Origin: Poronia punctata
Taxonomy: Eukaryota; Ascomycota; Sordariomycetes; Xylariales; Xylariaceae
DNA length: 64,000 bases
Assembly (NCBI GenBank): GCA_022579005.1
Contig: MU401536.1
Span: 62,001 to 126,000 of the forward strand
Direction of reading: 5' to 3'
Shown here in pieces: positions 14,313-25,301 of this stretch (position 1 is the first letter of the stretch; every line of letters begins with the position of its first letter). The notes under the pieces were generated by a model. That model saw only the letters and a program-made list of their open reading frames with translations. It made no database searches and was not told the origin of the DNA. The position numbers and the translations under genes were made by a program.

Positions 14313-16422
14313 ATGGGCGGCATGTCGATGAAGATATATGCCGGCCTGACGGACAATCATCGACACATGGCCCCCCCTCGCGGCCCCGCGGCCCCCGTTC
14401 TTCTCCGCTTTTTGGGCGGATGGTTCCTTGGTCATCGCCCGACATGGTTCAGCGGCGAGGGGTGGGACTCGAGAATCAGACAGGAGAGGAATAGAGAGTG
14501 GGCCGCTCCGTATCACATGAAAGGGGGATCCGGCATGCTTACCCAGTCTGCCAGTGCCCACGTATAACACCCTAGTTGGCAAGACGACGACGGCCAGGCC
14601 ACAATCTCGACCTGAGCATGATCTACTTCCAGCAAGGCAGGAGGTATTTTGATGGGTTAAATTTGGGACAGAATGTGGGCAGTTGCCTGTTTTCGACCCG
14701 AATCCTGATCATTCATGGAATGAGCGACGGCGACCGGATGACATGCTAGGTCAGCTGCATGTCACTGTTGCTGTCCGCCGGCCAATCACACCATATCTTG
14801 GCACGGCTCCATCTTTTTTCCTCGATCCGAATAGGTACTTTCACTGTTCAGTACGAGTACTCGTACACTATCATCCATCTCTTTCTACATACTTACTTTG
14901 ACCTAACCCAACCTATTCCTTATCTCGCTTCCTAGAGGTTAGGGTCAAAGTCCCTATGTAACATCTACGACATGTTTGAAGCCGCCAGTGCCCGATTAAT
15001 CATAATATCTAAAGTATCTACGCGACTTCACTAGACTTACACGACTATACGGCGCAAGACGATATGGGCACCGTTCCCTGACCCTCCCTTCTGGCCCCTA
15101 CCAAACCTAGCGGGTGGGTGCGTTCAACAATGGTCCGGTCATGAGAGAGGTACATCTCTTATCTTCCTTCATATGTGCTCCGATGACCTTCTCTCTCCGC
15201 CTTTGCAACCCGCGGGCAACCTACCAGCTGCTGCTTTCCAGTAGCGCTAGTAGGCTTCGAAGCTGGCAAGAAGCGGGAACAATGCGCCCCGCCATCCGGA
15301 TCTGAGCACCTTTCATTTCACCCCAGACCATCCGCAAGAGCACACGACAACAATTCCCGTATTACCTACTTTAGATATGCAAAGTACCGATTATCTCTTT
15401 TGTTAACAGACGCAATACCTTTCTGTACTTTCTCTTCTCTTGTTGGCGTTTTCTTTCCCCCTATTTTTTCTATTTCCCTTTCTTTTCTGGTTCTCCTGCT
15501 GGATTTTCTTGTACCCTCTCAATCATCGCTGGTGTACTTCTTTCTCCGTCTACTTGCTGCCTTGAGTATGCTGGAACGATCCTGGTCATCATAGTCATGA
15601 CAGGCGATTCGGCCTGACGTATACCGACTTTGTCCTTGCGAGATGGAGGGTGGGCACTGATGACTAGTATGGTACAACATCTGTGGGGGTGGGAGGCGTT
15701 TTTGTTATTTGATGAATGGGTCAATGAAGGCGGAGCCTACGATTTTATGGTGATAAGCCCTTGTGTACTGGGACGTAGAATAGAGGGCGAGGGATAGATA
15801 GGAGCAAATGTTGTACTATGTTATGTGACATTTGAGGTGTCAGGCTAGGTTAGGCCGGGCCAGGCCGGTTAGGGATGGGTTAGATCTGGATTAAGAGGGC
15901 GGTTGAGTTGGATGGTATCTTCAGGGCTAGAATAGGATTTATACCCCCTTTTTCTCAAACCCTCTTTCTCCCTTACGCCGCCGCCCCCTTTCCCTTGCTG
16001 GCCTCTCCTGTTGCTACAACTCTGGCTTGTATTTATCCCTCGCCTTTATTGAAACCGCCCACCCCACAAGAATGAAAGGAAAAGGCAATGGGGGAGTCTC
16101 CAAGGTGGCGTTTTGGCTGGGAAACCTTGTTTTTGTTTCTTTGGTAATCTAGTAGACGAGGAGAAAGCTGCAAGACAGGAGGACAGCACAGATTCCCCCA
16201 ATATTTCAGGTTTAGAGTAAAGAAAGAAGGAGTCCAGCAATGCACAATACATACCTACTTGGTTAAACTAATTAAACCGAACCATGGCCCTCAGCCCTAG
16301 GTTAGGTAGTTCCATTGAAAGACCAAGTGCAATAATAGTGATGAGAGGCAAACATGTTGCAGAAGCGCATCCATTCATCTTTATTTTTATTTTATTTTTT
16401 GTATGTCGAGATAGAAAAACCA
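14313..16422. other. Intergenic region between medA and the TTC27-like gene
   Basis: The two genes converge here, so both 3' UTRs should lie in this 2.1 kb. It contains C+T-rich stretches and short TAGGT-type repeats. I see no supported gene and no recognisable RNA. Confidence 0.6.
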
Positions 16423-19400
16423 TCACCTCAAATCCTCCAACCCTTCCTGCAGAGAAATCCACCTCGCATCCCCCTCCCACGACTCCTTCCCCTTGGACAA
16501 AACACTTCGAATCGCACTCCTCGCCTTTCCCTTCCATCTACTGACTCCAACACTCTCCACACTCGGTCCGTAATTCTCGTACGCGGCCACTAGCTCCAAG
16601 GTCCTCTGCACCACAACATCCCACTCTTCCGCATCCGTCAACCAACTCTGCTGTGTCGAAGTCGTTGATAGCGAAGAATTACCGCCCATAGCTGTCCGCC
16701 ATGCTTTTTCAGAAGCATCCAATGCACCCGGGAAGTCTCTCCTCCATGCGCGAAGCCGGGATATGAGACCCCAGCAGGTCGAGTTGGTCGTTATGATTGG
16801 GGCTACTTCGTCTTCGAGGAGGGACATGGTTTTATTCTCGAGCGAGCCCCGGGGGGGCGAGTAGATCTCCGCGTCACCAGGTGCCGGTTCCTTGGTGGTT
16901 TCGCGGACTAATAAAGCGAGGATCTCGACGTCGAGCGCGCCCTCGTCCTTACGGATGCGCAGCACGTTCCTAACGCCTAGGATGACGTCGTCAAGGGCCG
17001 GTTTGGGAGCGAGGCTCGCGGCGATGGTGATGACGTTGTCCCAGATCTTCCAGTTCGAATCGGCAATGGTGGCGCCGCGCTTGAACGCGTTTAGGGAGTC
17101 GCGGACGAGTTGGGATGCAGTGCGGCCTAGTTCGGCGGCGCGTTTCGTGGAGGGCATGTCGGCTATCATGTCGTGGGGCTCGTCGGCGCTTTGACGATCT
17201 TTTTGGACCTTGGCCTCGGCTATGACTTCGCGGTACCAGCTGAGAAGGGCGCTGCCGAGATTACTCCATGTGCGGGCGTCTTCGCCGCCGGCCTTTTCGT
17301 TTGCCGAGTTGATGGCGCGTTGGAAGGCTTCGGCGGCGTTGGGGAAGTTGCCTAGGCGGAGCTCGATGTCGCCTAGTCGGCTCCAGAGCTCGGGACTTAG
17401 TCTGTTGACGGTGGAAGCGAGCTTGTAGGCTTCGCGGGCCTTTGTCCATTCTTTTCTCTGGAGGTAGAGTTCGCCTAGGGATCTCTGCGCGCGCGCGAAG
17501 CGATGGTTGGATATCTCCCAGGCACGGACGTAATGCGCTTCGTCGGTTTCCATGTCGCCCAAGATGCAGAATAATCGAGGCGCGTTGGGAGGAGGAGGTG
17601 ATCGTTCGGGACCGCAGAAATCGTTGGGTTTGAGTGAATCTATGTCGATGTTTTCGTCTTCATCCACGCCAGATGAGCCAGATGATGGTTCGTATAATCG
17701 CCATCTCACTATAGCCCGGGCCTTGTTATCACCGCCAGCACCACGACCATCCGCATCACCCGCGGCGGCGGCGGTAGCTAGACATAGAGCGACCTCAGGC
17801 CACAGTCGTAACCGTTTGAATATCTCGAGGGCCGAGACGAGCGATCCGATGGATGTCCAGGCATACGCGAGCTCGGATTCAAGATGCCACCGTGGGGGAG
17901 AGGCCAGGGCATTTACGAATCGAAGTCTCTGCTCTGCAGTTGCTGACTCGGATGGTTTAGGGGCAGGGAAGAATGAGGTAGGTTTATTCGTGTCTGCGGT
18001 ATGGATTGCTTCGCCATCGCGAGTCACATGGATCACGGGTACATCCGTGGTAGGGCCCGACTCCGATGTCCCCGACGATGGCGGCCCTTGTGTGTCAACG
18101 ATGACTTGGTCGGCGACGGCCTGCATCTGCAACACGCCTCTTTCGACTGTACGGCTCCGGTTTAGCTCGATGCGTGATCGCACAAGGAGGGCCTGGGTGT
18201 AGATTTGCCAGTTTACCCCTTTATCCTCGATCACTCTGAGGGCAAAGGGAAGGACTTCCTCCAACGTCAGAGAGTCCGAAGCAGAGAACGTATCCTTGAG
18301 GGTTGCTTCGGTCAATAGGATGATCTGGTCTACGGGCCGCAGCGCCGGTTGACTGTCTGGTTTGAGGTCCCGAAGCTGGACCGGCAGTGTAGATTCGGTA
18401 GATTCGGATCCATTAGCCTCGGCAACGTTGAACTGAACCTTTTCAAGCAGGGTATCGTCGTTAAGCGGCAAGGCCTCCGGCACCGCTTCATCCAACCCTT
18501 GTCCATCGGTGGAATCGGGTGCGCTTTTCGCAAGGACGACCAGCTGACTGTAGCTATTCATTTGGTACCGTGTTCGCTTTCCCAGCGCGCCCGAAAGGGC
18601 GTAAGTGAACCCGCTTATCCTCGTAGCCTCTTGTAGTGCCTGCCGTGCCCTGGCTTCGTTTCCAAGCATGATATGAGCATTTGCTTCTTCTAGCCGGTAT
18701 AAGATCTGGGATGCTTTAGGCCAGGGGGACGGTGCTTCGGTTCTTGCCCCGAAGACGGCAGCTTCGGCATCTATCATGCTCTTCTCTATCGCCTCCTCGA
18801 GAGTGGGGACGTCGCTGAAACGACCACTCTTGGTGTAGAGAGACCCGGGACCGAGCGAAGGCTGTGTGAGAAGTTTGTAATGCCAGAGGTGGATTCTTAG
18901 CCTCATCCAGGAGAGGTTCTCTGCGTCCGGCTGGCCCTCGCTGATAGGCAAGACGTTGCCTGTGACGATTATGAACCGTGCCAAGCAGAACAGCTCAATG
19001 TGGGGGATATACGGATAGGGAGAGACGCCATCTACGTCGAGAGACCGCTGACAAAGCGAGCGGAAGCTCCCTATCCTAGGTGTCTCATTACCCGTAGAGG
19101 ACTGTGACCTAGTCACGTTTTCGTAGGCTTCGACGAAGGCGGCGTCTATCGCTTGCGCACTGTCAAGTATAGGACCCGTGACATTGGCCTGCAGGAAAGC
19201 CGCCAGAGATGCCAGTCCAAGGGTGATGGCCGACTGGGCCGACTGAGACGACGACGACGACGACGACGGTGTATGAACAGCCTCTTTCGCTCGAGCTTCG
19301 TTTCCATCGACCTCGGGTAGTGCTCGTTGCGATAAATCTTCAACGAACAAATTCAACAAATCTTTAGACGGAGCATCGGATAGCAGCTGGCTCAAATCTC

Positions 19401-19488
19401 TCTCCGGGACCGCCTGTTCCAAAGATAGAAGGGCTTCTGGAGAGAAGTGATTGGGCGACATGTCTTTTCCTATATTTCCTGTAACCAT
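16423..19488 (-). CDS. TPR protein of the TTC27/Emw1 family
   Basis: Single-exon gene of about 1021 residues from ATG 19488. The open frame continues to 19560 without another ATG, so an upstream exon or the inner ATG at 19461 remain possible. The family signature is RLFCILGDMETDEAHYVRAW followed by EISNHRFARAQRSLGELYL, which opens a run of tetratricopeptide repeats at roughly residues 640-770. These include AREAYKLASTVNRLSPELWS and LGDIELRLGNFPNAAEAFQRA. The N-terminal half is helical with a Ser run from a GAC/GTC microsatellite near 19250. Emw1 of yeast is essential and linked to cell-wall integrity, and human TTC27 is a TPR scaffold; the molecular role is poorly defined. It is cytoplasmic by inference, with no signal peptide or membrane segment. 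The next gene, the GYF protein, lies upstream on the same strand. Confidence 0.85.
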   Translation of the reverse strand: MVTGNIGKDMSPNHFSPEALLSLEQAVPERDLSQLLSDAPSKDLLNLFVEDLSQRALPEVDGNEARAKEAVHTPSSSSSSSQSAQSAITLGLASLAAFLQANVTGPILDSAQAIDAAFVEAYENVTRSQSSTGNETPRIGSFRSLCQRSLDVDGVSPYPYIPHIELFCLARFIIVTGNVLPISEGQPDAENLSWMRLRIHLWHYKLLTQPSLGPGSLYTKSGRFSDVPTLEEAIEKSMIDAEAAVFGARTEAPSPWPKASQILYRLEEANAHIMLGNEARARQALQEATRISGFTYALSGALGKRTRYQMNSYSQLVVLAKSAPDSTDGQGLDEAVPEALPLNDDTLLEKVQFNVAEANGSESTESTLPVQLRDLKPDSQPALRPVDQIILLTEATLKDTFSASDSLTLEEVLPFALRVIEDKGVNWQIYTQALLVRSRIELNRSRTVERGVLQMQAVADQVIVDTQGPPSSGTSESGPTTDVPVIHVTRDGEAIHTADTNKPTSFFPAPKPSESATAEQRLRFVNALASPPRWHLESELAYAWTSIGSLVSALEIFKRLRLWPEVALCLATAAAAGDADGRGAGGDNKARAIVRWRLYEPSSGSSGVDEDENIDIDSLKPNDFCGPERSPPPPNAPRLFCILGDMETDEAHYVRAWEISNHRFARAQRSLGELYLQRKEWTKAREAYKLASTVNRLSPELWSRLGDIELRLGNFPNAAEAFQRAINSANEKAGGEDARTWSNLGSALLSWYREVIAEAKVQKDRQSADEPHDMIADMPSTKRAAELGRTASQLVRDSLNAFKRGATIADSNWKIWDNVITIAASLAPKPALDDVILGVRNVLRIRKDEGALDVEILALLVRETTKEPAPGDAEIYSPPRGSLENKTMSLLEDEVAPIITTNSTCWGLISRLRAWRRDFPGALDASEKAWRTAMGGNSSLSTTSTQQSWLTDAEEWDVVVQRTLELVAAYENYGPSVESVGVSRWKGKARSAIRSVLSKGKESWEGDARWISLQEGLEDLR

Positions 19489-20445
19489 GTTCAGCACTTG
19501 AACCACGGCGCCAATAGACCTCGTAATTTTCTCTCTATAAGCGCCACTAGGTTCTCGCACAGCGTGGGATAGAAATAAGCTGGATTAGCTAAATCAGACC
19601 AAACACTTCAAGTTGTCCTCGGACGTAAGATGTATAAAATTGTGCATCAATCACGGTGCATTTTCAACATGTTATGTTAAAGCAAAGCCAAAAGACGACG
19701 TGACTTGAAATTTAGAGATCTTGGTTTGATAATACCAGTATCAAATAGCACCTGACCAAATACAAAACCAAAGAAAAAATAAAATAAAAAAACCAAAGTC
19801 TGAAGCTCTGTCAAGGAATCCAACCATGGTGGGGTGAGGGGCAATCAATCGAGGGGCATGAAAAGCTGGATTCCAAAAGTACCTGCTACAAAGCCTACTA
19901 CGGCTAGCTTCACGTTGCCTAAAAAAGGAAAGTACCTTACCCAGATCGAATATCTCGTCACATCGTTCCTCAGCGTCCTCGTATTAGGTAAGCCCTGAAA
20001 TATCCCTAATGCCCCACTGTTCCTCTCCAACTGTCAACAAGCTGACAATCAAAAGTACTGTATACTTCTGTGTGTACAAACACATTAAATTCAGTTTGGA
20101 ATCCTTCTAGCGTACAATAACAGCCATGGTATACACATTACTGTACATATTTTCTCTACAGTTGCCACTTCTTGATCGTTCTGTAGCTGCTCTCTAGGAT
20201 ACATCCGTATTCTGCACATTCTTGTTCAATCAGTCGCATAGATGCCGAGACGAGCTTGCCATGCAACCGCTACAGATAAATCTTCACACCGGCATGTACT
20301 TTCAGTCTCAACACAACTTGAAAGCAGTCCGCTTGTACACGGGACATCGCTCGAGTCAACATGCTCTAAGCAAAGCAAGAAAGACATCGCATCTCTCATA
20401 AATGCTACCCCTTACCAAGCCCGCACCGAGTTGCGTCATAATCCC
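19489..20445. other. Intergenic region: TTC27-like promoter and GYF-gene 3' end
   Basis: It is AT-rich near 19.6-19.8 kb, with no open frame that looks coding. It must hold the upstream region of the TTC27-like gene and the 3' UTR of the GYF gene. I see no RNA gene. Confidence 0.5.
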
Positions 20446-23400
20446 TTATTTCTTTCCCTTCTTGCGAGACGGAACCACCTTGAAGCCGGCAGCCTGGATC
20501 GGATTCGCCTCGGCCGCAGTGTCTTTGTGACTGCTCTTCTTCGCCACTTCGTTCCAGCCGCCCGCGCTGCTAGCTTGCGCGTCTGTCGAAGGACTGTTGA
20601 TCGGCTGCTTCTCTACCACGCCTTTCTCCGCCAACTTCTTGCGGCGGATGAATTCCTGTGCAAAGTGTCGTCCGTCCATCGTCTTAGAGTTGGCGTAGAT
20701 AGCATCCGAGATAATATCAGGGATGAGCGGGAACGCCACCAGAGTAGACGCAAAGGTATCGACTGCGACGAGATTAGTTATCATCCATAGAAAATACCAT
20801 GGTAGCCGGGAGACTTACTGTCCGTAACACCGGTAATTCCTCGGATTAATTGACTCTGCAGCCATTTGTTGAACTCCTCCATGGCTTCTTGTCGCCCGCC
20901 GCCAGTGGTCGAGGCACTGCTCTTGAGTGCCGGGCGTGGCGAGGGGGCCGCTGCGCTTGGCGTAGGCTTGAGACCTGTAGTACTCGACGAACGGACTGGA
21001 GCGGGAGGTCCAGCCGGTGGCATTTTCACCTTGCCACCAGCTCCAACTGTGGCCCAGCCCGAAGGCGTGACCGCAGCCCCAGCCGCGTTAATGGCGCCGC
21101 CCGGGCTTGGGAGAGGAGTGCTGCTAGTCTTACTAGCCAGGTCTGCGTAACGCTTGCCAGCGGCGGCAGCCTGGCCAGTTTGGGCTGCCAGCTCCCTAGC
21201 CTTCTGCTTACGGGCCTCCTCCTCACGCTGGATCTCAGCCAGTGTCTTCTTCTTGTCTGATGCTGCACTCGGTGTGGACGATGTCGGTGCTGCAGCTTTC
21301 CCTGTCACCGGTTTAACCCAGGGGCTGCTTACTGGCCCCGCACTGACGGGAGAGGCTGCGCCCCAGGTGCTCGAGGTCGGCAGTCCCGGCGCAGCCGCAG
21401 CTGCCTTTTCGCGCTCACGTGCTGCTTCTTGTTCAAGCATGGCACGTCGTGCTAAAGCAGCCGCCTCTTCCGCCTGGGCCGCCTTCAGAGCCTCTGCTTG
21501 CTGGATCTCTTTCAGGCTCGGACCCTTATGAGACTCTGCACTACCATCCTTAGCCCATGGGGCGAGTGGGGGAACTTGGGCCGAGGTAGCAGAGCTAACA
21601 TCCGGTGTACCCGATCGAGAACTTGCAGCGTATTGATCCGGTAGGTTGGACCGGATGCGCTGTGGGGCCGGCGCCGGAAGCGGGGTGCCCGAAGGAGGTG
21701 GTGGGAACGGCATGGGTAGACCACTCAGTTTTGCCGCCGCGGCTGCCGCTTGGGCCTGCTGGTATTCTTTGAACTCTTTGTTCGAGGTGGCCGAGGCGTT
21801 CTTTTGTTTGGCTGCGTCCGACTCGGTCGATCGGTCGGCCACATGCGGCCGGTCCGAAGCATCGTTGGGATGATCCGCTTGGTTAGGGGCTTGCTGAGCG
21901 GAGGAGAGCTCGTGATTTTGCTCCATGGCTTCGGCATCGTGTTGTGCCCGAAGCTGCTTGAACTCTTGTAGTCTATCGCGGAATCCCTCGCTATCCTCGA
22001 CTAGGTCGCTGGCTGCTGGTAGTTGACTACGCTCATTAGATTCGGGCGAAGGGATATCGATGTTTTGTTGAGGAGCGCTCCCGCCTAGGGCTCCCTGGTT
22101 GTGCATGCTAGCCAACACTTGGCGCTCGGTCCCGGTCAAACGGGTCAGTTCATCCTCGCGGAATACATCGAGGCCTGGACCGGAATTACCGTGCGCGGCG
22201 GGTTGACGTGTGGCTAGCGAATCGAAAAAAGAACCCCCTGTTCCAACTGTTCCGATGGGGCCGATGGGGGCCTGCGTCGGCGGTTGCGGAGGCACATTCA
22301 TAGGTGAAGTCATGCTCCCGAAACTCGGCTGGCTATGCAAGCTGTGGGCACTAGAATGATGGTTGAGGCCAGGTACCCCTTGCATCGGCATTCTGCCCAT
22401 GGCCTGCTGGTTTGTGAGATACTCTCGCTGCCGTGCCATCAAATATTGCTCTTCTTGCTTGCGTCTCTCCAAGTTATTCTGCTCCTCGGCTGTGAGCGTT
22501 CGCCCAAAGCTGGGGAACGCCCCTACAAGCGGCGGCTGGATAACGCCACTTGCATTAGGAGAGAATGGCCCGCTCTGAGCAGGTGGTCCGTGAGGGATGC
22601 CAATCTGAGGCACAAGAAACGGTTCTCTTGAGTTCCCAATGCGTCTGATTAGTTGCCCCAATGGCTCAAATTCGAGATCTTCGACCTTCTTGACCCTCAG
22701 GTCAGGCGTGAAGAAGTTGGCCTTATACCAGTCATTCATCTCTAGGCCGGTGAATGGGCCCTGCACATTCCCCTGGGGGTCGAGATACGTCCAGCGCATG
22801 CGATCAGGCATCACCATAGTTCGGGCTTGGGCCGAAGGCGGTTCGGACGGCGGAACACCGGAATAATGTGGGGTGCTGCTCGTAGCTGGGAACGACTGGC
22901 CGGGGGCAGCAGATATACCACCGTGAAGGATGGGTTCAGCAGTTGTAGGTGTGCGACTCTGCTCTCCTGGGGCAGCAAACATGCCAGCGAAGACACCCCT
23001 CCCTGCTCTCATAGGACTTTCAGTCTCCCGCGTAGGATCATTGAGAGGATTTCGCCCGATGGCGCCTAGCGGGTTGGATTGGCGAAGATCTGGGATCGAG
23101 TCGCTCAGGTTTTCCGTCTCGTGGGTCTGCATCTGTGCTTGCATGGCAGCTGGAAATAAGGATCCAAGCTTGCTGCCACGACTGAACGATCCGGAGCCAG
23201 TCAGGCCTCCACCAGACGCGGGGCCGAAAACGCCACCGAGATTTCCGAGTCCCGGGGACTGCATGTCGCCCACCTGGCCAAATAACGAGCCCCCAAATGC
23301 GGCAAACGGCGCCCTCTCACGATCTGGTGTGCTGGAAGAAGGCCACCCAGACAAGTTCCCCAGGGTGGGATAGGCCTTGGCCCCTACACTAGAGGTTTGG

Positions 23401-25301
23401 CTTCGATCGCTGCCGTCAAAGGCATTGTGAGCAAAAGAGCGGCCAAGTCCCGTTCCATAGTTTGTGGCGTGCTCCACACCAAAACCGTGAGGTCTCTCTA
23501 ACCCTTCGTCGTGTTCGCCTCGATCTCCTGGCGGACTCCGATATGGATTAGTCTCGGAAGGACTGAGCGGGGTAGGGTCATGGTCTCCGTGTCCGCCTAG
23601 GTTTAATCCAGCCATCCCAAAATCGCCGGCCGAACCTTTAACAGGTGTATCAAAGGACGCGTGGAGAGGTGGGTGGGATAGTGGCGGAGGACTTGTATCC
23701 TGAGCGCCGCCCAGCACCGCACTGCCGGAAAGTGTTTCATCGCCGAAGGGATCCGTGTCGGTACGCGGGCGGGGACGCCACGCCCGGTTTGGGTCAGAAG
23801 CAGCAGAATTTTCGCCGGGCTTACTTGTCATGTTATCCGAGCTATCTCTAGGGAGCAGATGAGCTAAACGGCTTTCCCCGCGTTGGTTCACAGGGCGCTT
23901 TTCTCCGATGGTAGAGACAGGCAGTGCAAAGTTTCCAAAGCTTCCGAGGCCGGGCAAGGTGCTCGATGTTTGCCAGACCGACGACGTAGGAAAGGCCCCG
24001 GTGGCACTAGTGGCCGTGTTGGACCTCGAAATGCCAGCCACAGAACCAGATTTTGCGCCAACAGCGCCGGGGGTCAAGTCTTCTTCGGGCTCCTCGTACA
24101 TCGAATCCTTCGTATCGGTGGCCCGTCGGTCAAACCACAGCGAGTTGCCCTCCCGCGTGGGCCGGTTCGAGATAGGCGAATTAACGCCGCCGCCACCACC
24201 TGAGAAGGGGTTGGTATCCGTAGTCTCGCGGCGTCTCGTACCCGGGCGGGAGGTGGTCGAAGGCGACGAGAGACCGTAGTTGTTCGAAGTCGCCTGGGTG
24301 ACCGAGGTCTTCCGACCATTCACCCCTCCAGTAGCATGTACCCCTTCCTTATTTTGCACAGGGGGTTTCATCGTAGAGTTAACGTCCGAAAATAGCTGCA
24401 GTGTCTATGTTAGTTTATCAAGAGCAGAGCCAAGTAATAGGTAGAACTCGGAATGCATCTCAACCGACCTCTTTTTCTTCCGTCGACATTTCTTGCAAGC
24501 CTATGGCCTTTGTTAATCCCTGTGTCTCCCAACAGATATCTGGCTCTTGGGGTAGCGCATTGGAATCAGCAGGTTTGCCCCAGCCACGGGAAGAAGCGCC
24601 GTTGGGGTGGCCGGGACTCCACCCAGCAACGAATAAAGCGGAAACTTCAGGTAACTGGAGAGATGGGTTGCGCAACATGTCATGGTTGATGGCTAGCAGC
24701 TCCTCCCGTGAGTACCGCCGTGGTGCAAGATTCTCGATAGCTGTAGAATTGACAGGCATGGCAGCAAGAACGGCAGGATCATCCGCGGCACCGCCAGATT
24801 CTGAAGAGTTGGGCTGCGCGAACGCTTGGCTCGAAGGAGTTGCAGAAGTTCGACGGAAAGTGAGTGTGCCATTCATCGTGCGTGACGGCCTCGGCCTAGG
24901 ATGCCAGGGACTCGATTAGCGAAAACGTCGATGTTGGGGAAAGGATCGTAGCGAAAAATAAAGTAGAAACGGTTGGTAGGTACTGCAATGGCAGAAGACC
25001 AGTGCATACACAGAATTGTTTTGAGGAAAGGGGGGTTTAGCAAGTGCATAATAGGTAGCGTCCAGAAGACAACGTGCTAGCCTTTGTATAGACGAGGAGA
25101 GAACCAAACAAGGTGTCCTCCCTGCAAGACGAAAGGTAAAAAACGGCGCTGCTTGGGAAAGTCAAGACTGATGCATGCATGAGCCACGTACCATTCTCCG
25201 CTCGCGTTTGCACGTCCGTCACCCCTGCTTCCTGATCTTGCATCGCGATTCGATTGCCCAGCAGCAGCAGACGCGAAACTAGAAGGTAGATTTGGAGCCA
25301 T
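20446..25301 (-). CDS. GYF-domain protein with eIF4E-family binding motif (Smy2/GIGYF family)
   Basis: Four exons: 25192-25301, 24469-24895, 20819-24395 and 20446-20762. The frame is continuous for 1476 residues. Exon 1 encodes the conserved start MAPNLPSSFASAAAGQ. Exon 2 holds RRYSREELLAI, with Tyr98, Leu103 and Leu104 fitting the YxxxxL-phi eIF4E/4EHP-binding motif. The GYF domain lies near residues 705-765 (MRWTYLDPQGNVQGPFTGLE, then MNDWYKANFF) and binds proline-rich PPG-phi ligands. Downstream is a long Gln/Ala/Lys/Glu-rich, probably coiled-coil segment. The tail is conserved (IDTFASTLVAFPLIPDIISD, then MDGRHFAQEFIRRKKLAEKG). Relatives act in translational repression, mRNA decay and ER-Golgi-linked functions in the cytoplasm. 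Intron 2 has an unusual donor, GTCGGT; the other donors are GTACGT and GTAAGT. Confidence 0.93.

Noticed and set aside
13933..14582. Minus-strand frames of 160-170 codons opposite the medA tail
   Set aside because: They are opposite a frame that is continuous with the medA exon through a good intron.
14880..15900. Telomere-like TTAGGG/CCCTAA words
   Set aside because: Only isolated single units such as GTTAGGG occur, with no tandem run.
17552..18202. A 216-codon plus-strand frame inside the TTC27-like gene
   Set aside because: It is a shadow of the minus-strand gene, whose TPR motifs are clear.
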